A stretch of DNA of 7,242 bases from Candidatus Stahliibacteriota bacterium CG08_land_8_20_14_0_20_40_26. GTDB taxonomy: Bacteria; Hydrothermota; UBA3073. Of the stretch, positions 5,095 through 7,242 are shown piece by piece. The first letter of the stretch is position 1; each line of letters begins with the position of its first letter. The notes under the pieces were generated by a model that saw nothing but the letters and a program-made list of their open reading frames with translations, had not been told where the DNA came from and searched no databases. The position numbers were made by a program, and so were the translations under genes. The stretch covers positions 1 to 7,242 of the forward strand of contig PEYP01000124.1 in the NCBI GenBank assembly GCA_002774315.1, read 5' to 3'.

Positions 5095-5460
5095 CTATTC
5101 CCAGAACACATCGTAAGCATTTTCGTTTACCCAGTCCAGACATTCTTTTAGTGTCCCAACAAGTTCAAATATATTATGCCATTTTCCCGTGTGTCTGAAA
5201 TATGCGAGCTGATATGTGTCATCTCCACGCCACTGGAGTCTTGCAACTGGGTCTTCATACCAGCATTTGCCATAGTAGTTCCAGACAGTGGCATATATAT
5301 AAAAATCATTCAACCTTGTTTTAACCCTTATGCTTTTGACCCTATCATTGAGGAAATGCTGCCCGCCATAATCCTCAATAAATCGAACCGCTTCTTCCTT
5401 GCTCATAGAGGGCTTTCTCACCCACATTTTAGAAGTTTTCCCGCGTTTTTTCACTTCCAT
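5095..5460 (-). CDS. Unknown 121-residue protein, weakly DUF3024-like
   Basis: I do not recognise this protein with confidence. It has a basic N-terminus (KKRGKTSKMWVRKP, residues 4-17), a short helix (SKEEAVRFIEDYG, 20-32) and then an aromatic-rich beta region (YYGKCWYEDPVARLQW, 62-77; YQLAYFRHTGKWHNI, 83-97), followed by a helix with LKECLDWVNENAYDVFW. The PVAR and GKWH pattern recalls the small DUF3024 family, but this is a weak impression. There is no signal peptide or membrane segment. The ATG at 5460 is preceded by GAGGGG and lies 17 bp after cas5, so it is probably the last gene of the effector operon. It occupies part of the place where cas3 often lies but is far too small to be Cas3. 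It might be an accessory subunit or a passenger. Confidence 0.75.
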   Translation of the reverse strand: MEVKKRGKTSKMWVRKPSMSKEEAVRFIEDYGGQHFLNDRVKSIRVKTRLNDFYIYATVWNYYGKCWYEDPVARLQWRGDDTYQLAYFRHTGKWHNIFELVGTLKECLDWVNENAYDVFWE

Positions 5461-5477
5461 ACCCCTCTTTCTTTATA

Positions 5478-6215
5478 TTAGATTGATTTGATTACTCTCC
5501 CTATATCCTTAATTTCCAATACGGAGATCGGCTGTTTGATTGCAATTTTAAACTTTGTAGGATGTAAAATACCCTTTTCTTCTCTTAATGGAAAAAGATA
5601 ATTTACCAGTGGAAATTCTTTACCTTTTTTCTTGCAACTTTCATGGACTAAATAAAGCCGCCCAAAACCTTCAATGATTTCTATCTTTTGGAGATTAAAA
5701 GGAATTGGAAATTCAGTCTCAAGACTTATCTTGGGTTTGCTCTCTTTTGTCTTAGTTTCTAAAAGAGAGTTAATGTTCTCAATGGTTGCAATAGATTCAC
5801 TATCACCACAGGTCACAGGCGCATTTTGTAAAGCATCAACCAATTCTGAGGCAAATGCCGGTTCCTCTATCACAGCAATCGCTTGAATATTCTTTGTAAA
5901 AGCATACTGTCTTCCCAGAGCATTTGTAGATTTGCCGCCAAGTTCTACTTCCCATCTGGTAATGGCGGATGTGGTATAACTTTTGACTACAGCCGGGGAT
6001 AGAAGTCTTGCTCCTGTCCATACCACATTTTCTTCTGTTTTATCAAGATAATAGAGAGGAGATTGGTCGTTTCTGTATCTCTGCAAAGCATTTGCCAACA
6101 TCCCTATTATTGCAGATGGAGGGGGCAAAGGATAAACAAGAGCTGATTGCCAGGTATAAGGAATTCTTATGGAGTAAAGTGAATCCAGCCTGATTGTAAG
6201 CGCTATAGCTTTCAT
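5478..6215 (-). CDS. cas5: CRISPR-associated protein Cas5 (type I effector subunit)
   Basis: This 245-residue Cas5 is a RAMP-fold protein that caps the 5' end of the crRNA in type I effector complexes. The N-terminal beta strand MKAIALTIRLDSLYSIRIPYT leads into YPLPPPSAIIGMLANAL (28-44), the typical Cas5 segment in which a strand turns into the first helix. A glycine-containing stretch near the C-terminus (IEGFGRLYLVHES) fits the second half of the fold. The style of the N-terminal motif suggests the Cas5a or archaeal-type I-A/I-B group, but the subtype is uncertain. The ATG at 6215 lies six bases after the cas7 stop without a clear Shine-Dalgarno, which suggests translational coupling. The pairing with cas7 and array supports the call. 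Confidence 0.88.
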   Translation of the reverse strand: MKAIALTIRLDSLYSIRIPYTWQSALVYPLPPPSAIIGMLANALQRYRNDQSPLYYLDKTEENVVWTGARLLSPAVVKSYTTSAITRWEVELGGKSTNALGRQYAFTKNIQAIAVIEEPAFASELVDALQNAPVTCGDSESIATIENINSLLETKTKESKPKISLETEFPIPFNLQKIEIIEGFGRLYLVHESCKKKGKEFPLVNYLFPLREEKGILHPTKFKIAIKQPISVLEIKDIGRVIKSI

Positions 6216-6221
6216 TTTAGT

Positions 6222-7181
6222 TTATTCAGTATTTACTTTTCCTATTATTTCGTCAAAAATCTCATTGATAGTAGACTTCATGGTAACTCCTTCCACTTTT
6301 TTGCCCGTTTGATTCCAGAGTAGAATACTTGTACCTTTGGGGACTAGTCCTTTATATTCTGCTATATAATTATTGTAGATAGGTGAGATAGGAAATGGTA
6401 TTGGTGAAGTTTCAGAATATGCCACCAGGACTTCAACGGGTTCTGTATGTGGAATAGCATGTGAAAGAGAAGCCCCTATCTGTCCGGAAATAAGGTATCG
6501 GTAAGCCTCAACGGCAACTTTAGCTCTTTGCTTGCGGTCAGGAGGTTTAATGGCATATGGTTCATTACTTGCCAGGTTCAACTCTACCAATCCAATCCTT
6601 TCAATGTCAAGCGCGGATACAAAAGCATAAATACCAGAAGCATACGATTTACTGTAAGGCATCTGGGATGTAAGTCCTGCTTCCTTAAAATCCATTCCAC
6701 TTTTTACCCTTGAATGAATAACCTGCTTTGCTCCAAACTCGCTCTTAAGCACCGGCATAAGCCATGAGAACATAACCCTGGAACCCCTTCTCTCAGAAGT
6801 TTCTCCTATTGCCGCAAGATACCCATGGATATCACATACAACACAAGACTTTATAACCTCATTTGCTCCCTTATTTATAGCATCTTGATGCGACAATTTT
6901 TTCTGTCCCTTATCATTGACTATACTGGCTGGTCTCACTGGTTCACCCATTTTACAGGCATCACAGAAAGGAAGATTCTGCTCTAATCCGAGCTGTCTCA
7001 TAATTTCATAGTGCCAGTGTTTAAGCATTCTTCCCGATACTGCCGGGGCTTCTCTTTTTTCGCCATTTACGTCAAGAAACTCCATAATTCTAATGTCCTG
7101 GACATTGCCTGCCACTGCCTCATTATTGAGGTCGTGCACATTGAGTTGCACTTTTACACCAAAAGTCACATATTTAAGCAT
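6222..7181 (-). CDS. cas7: CRISPR-associated protein Cas7, DevR/Csa2 family
   Basis: This 319-residue protein is a Cas7 backbone subunit, several copies of which coat the crRNA spacer in Cascade. It opens LKYVTFGVKVQLNVHDLNNEA, the first RRM-like strand, followed by AVSGRMLKHWHYE (47-59), a typical DevR/Csa2-type motif. Two CxxC pairs (Cys73/Cys76 and Cys113/Cys116) bracket the thumb-like insertion and probably bind zinc. A conserved SRGSR-like basic segment (SERRGSRVMFSW) and a YAFVSALDIERIG strand follow. I chose the ATG at 7181 because AAGGAGGT (7187-7194 on the plus strand) stands ahead of it; a TTG 14 codons upstream would place the Shine-Dalgarno inside the gene. The frame fits the DevR family shared by types I-A and I-B. 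It overlaps the end of an upstream frame by eight bases. Confidence 0.9.
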   Translation of the reverse strand: MLKYVTFGVKVQLNVHDLNNEAVAGNVQDIRIMEFLDVNGEKREAPAVSGRMLKHWHYEIMRQLGLEQNLPFCDACKMGEPVRPASIVNDKGQKKLSHQDAINKGANEVIKSCVVCDIHGYLAAIGETSERRGSRVMFSWLMPVLKSEFGAKQVIHSRVKSGMDFKEAGLTSQMPYSKSYASGIYAFVSALDIERIGLVELNLASNEPYAIKPPDRKQRAKVAVEAYRYLISGQIGASLSHAIPHTEPVEVLVAYSETSPIPFPISPIYNNYIAEYKGLVPKGTSILLWNQTGKKVEGVTMKSTINEIFDEIIGKVNTE

Positions 7182-7242
7182 TTTGCACCTCCTTTTCTTT
7201 TTTCGTTGGAAAAGACAAAGCAAGTATTACAAGAGCAGTTTT
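7174..7242 (-). CDS. C-terminal end of an upstream cas-operon gene (partial)
   Basis: A minus-strand frame is open from the window edge for 22 residues (KTALVILALSFPTKKEKEVQ then NA) and stops with the TAA at 7174-7176, eight bases past the cas7 start. The overlap and the cas7 Shine-Dalgarno inside this frame are typical of tightly packed operons. A large effector subunit or small subunit gene would be expected upstream of cas7, but 22 residues do not identify it. Another minus-strand frame is also open here, so this is a tentative call. Confidence 0.45.
   Translation of the reverse strand, partial: KTALVILALSFPTKKEKEVQNA
7185..7194 (-). promoter_or_regulatory. Strong Shine-Dalgarno of cas7
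   Basis: AAGGAGGTGC on the minus strand ends three bases before the ATG at 7181 (the AAGGAGGT core is five bases away). It is fully complementary to the 3' end of bacterial 16S rRNA and decides the cas7 start. Confidence 0.85.

Noticed and set aside
4904..5143. Minus-strand frame of 79 codons in the gap after the unknown gene
   Set aside because: It begins out of frame inside the end of the 121-residue gene, passes through the palindrome, and its last residues translate a repeat-like segment. No Shine-Dalgarno and no recognisable family.
5176..5481. Plus-strand frame of 101 codons
   Set aside because: It is antisense to the 121-residue gene, which has a proper Shine-Dalgarno, spacing to cas5 and a globular-looking composition.
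7182..7223. Cas7 start at an upstream TTG
   Set aside because: The extra residues are basic, correspond to the Shine-Dalgarno region, and MLKYVTFG is the expected N-terminal strand.

Overview
The window holds the CRISPR end of a type I CRISPR-Cas locus, probably from an uncultured bacterium. All supported genes lie on the minus strand and read right to left towards the array. Bacterial origin is suggested by a consensus sigma70-type promoter (TTGACA, 17 bp, TATAAT at 4841-4869), good Shine-Dalgarno sites (AAGGAGGT before cas7, GAGGAGGAGG before the four-helix gene), a 23S rRNA intervening-sequence-type protein, and several families of short dispersed intergenic repeats of a kind common in candidate-phylum and anammox-type genomes. 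No taxonomic assignment is possible; an archaeal source is less likely but not excluded.

Layout from right to left: the open C-terminal end of an upstream gene (7174-7242); cas7 of the DevR/Csa2 family (6222-7181); cas5 (5478-6215); a 121-residue protein of unknown role (5095-5460); a gene-free stretch with a palindrome and degenerate repeats, ending in a consensus promoter with an operator-like palindrome at its start site (4808-5094); an AAA ATPase with a DUF4143-like C-terminus (3473-4807), whose stop overlaps the start of cas4 (2979-3473); cas1 (1870-2862); a four-helix-bundle IVP-family protein (1448-1804); cas2 (1114-1377); the leader (880-1113); and an array of 13 full repeats plus one cut repeat with 13 spacers (1-879), which runs off the left edge.

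How it should work: Cas5 and Cas7 are backbone subunits of a Cascade-type complex. Cas4, Cas1 and Cas2 make and insert new spacers. The array is transcribed leftward from the leader, giving crRNAs with an AUUGAAAC 5' handle. No cas3, cas6 or cas8 is seen, and the cas3 position of many type I-B operons (between cas5 and cas4) is taken by the unknown gene, the gene-free stretch and the ATPase. The ATPase promoter probably drives the adaptation genes as a separate transcription unit.

Most notable: (1) an identical 36-nt spacer appears twice, non-adjacently, and carries the stem II and GAAA region of a hammerhead ribozyme; (2) an IVP-family gene sits between cas1 and cas2 inside inverted arrays of a 7-bp repeat that could fold into a long RNA stem; (3) a second inverted pair, with a 16-bp perfect match, brackets the whole cas1-IVP-cas2 block; (4) the ATPase-cas4 unit has its own consensus promoter and palindromic operator candidate; (5) every spacer begins with a pyrimidine in crRNA orientation.
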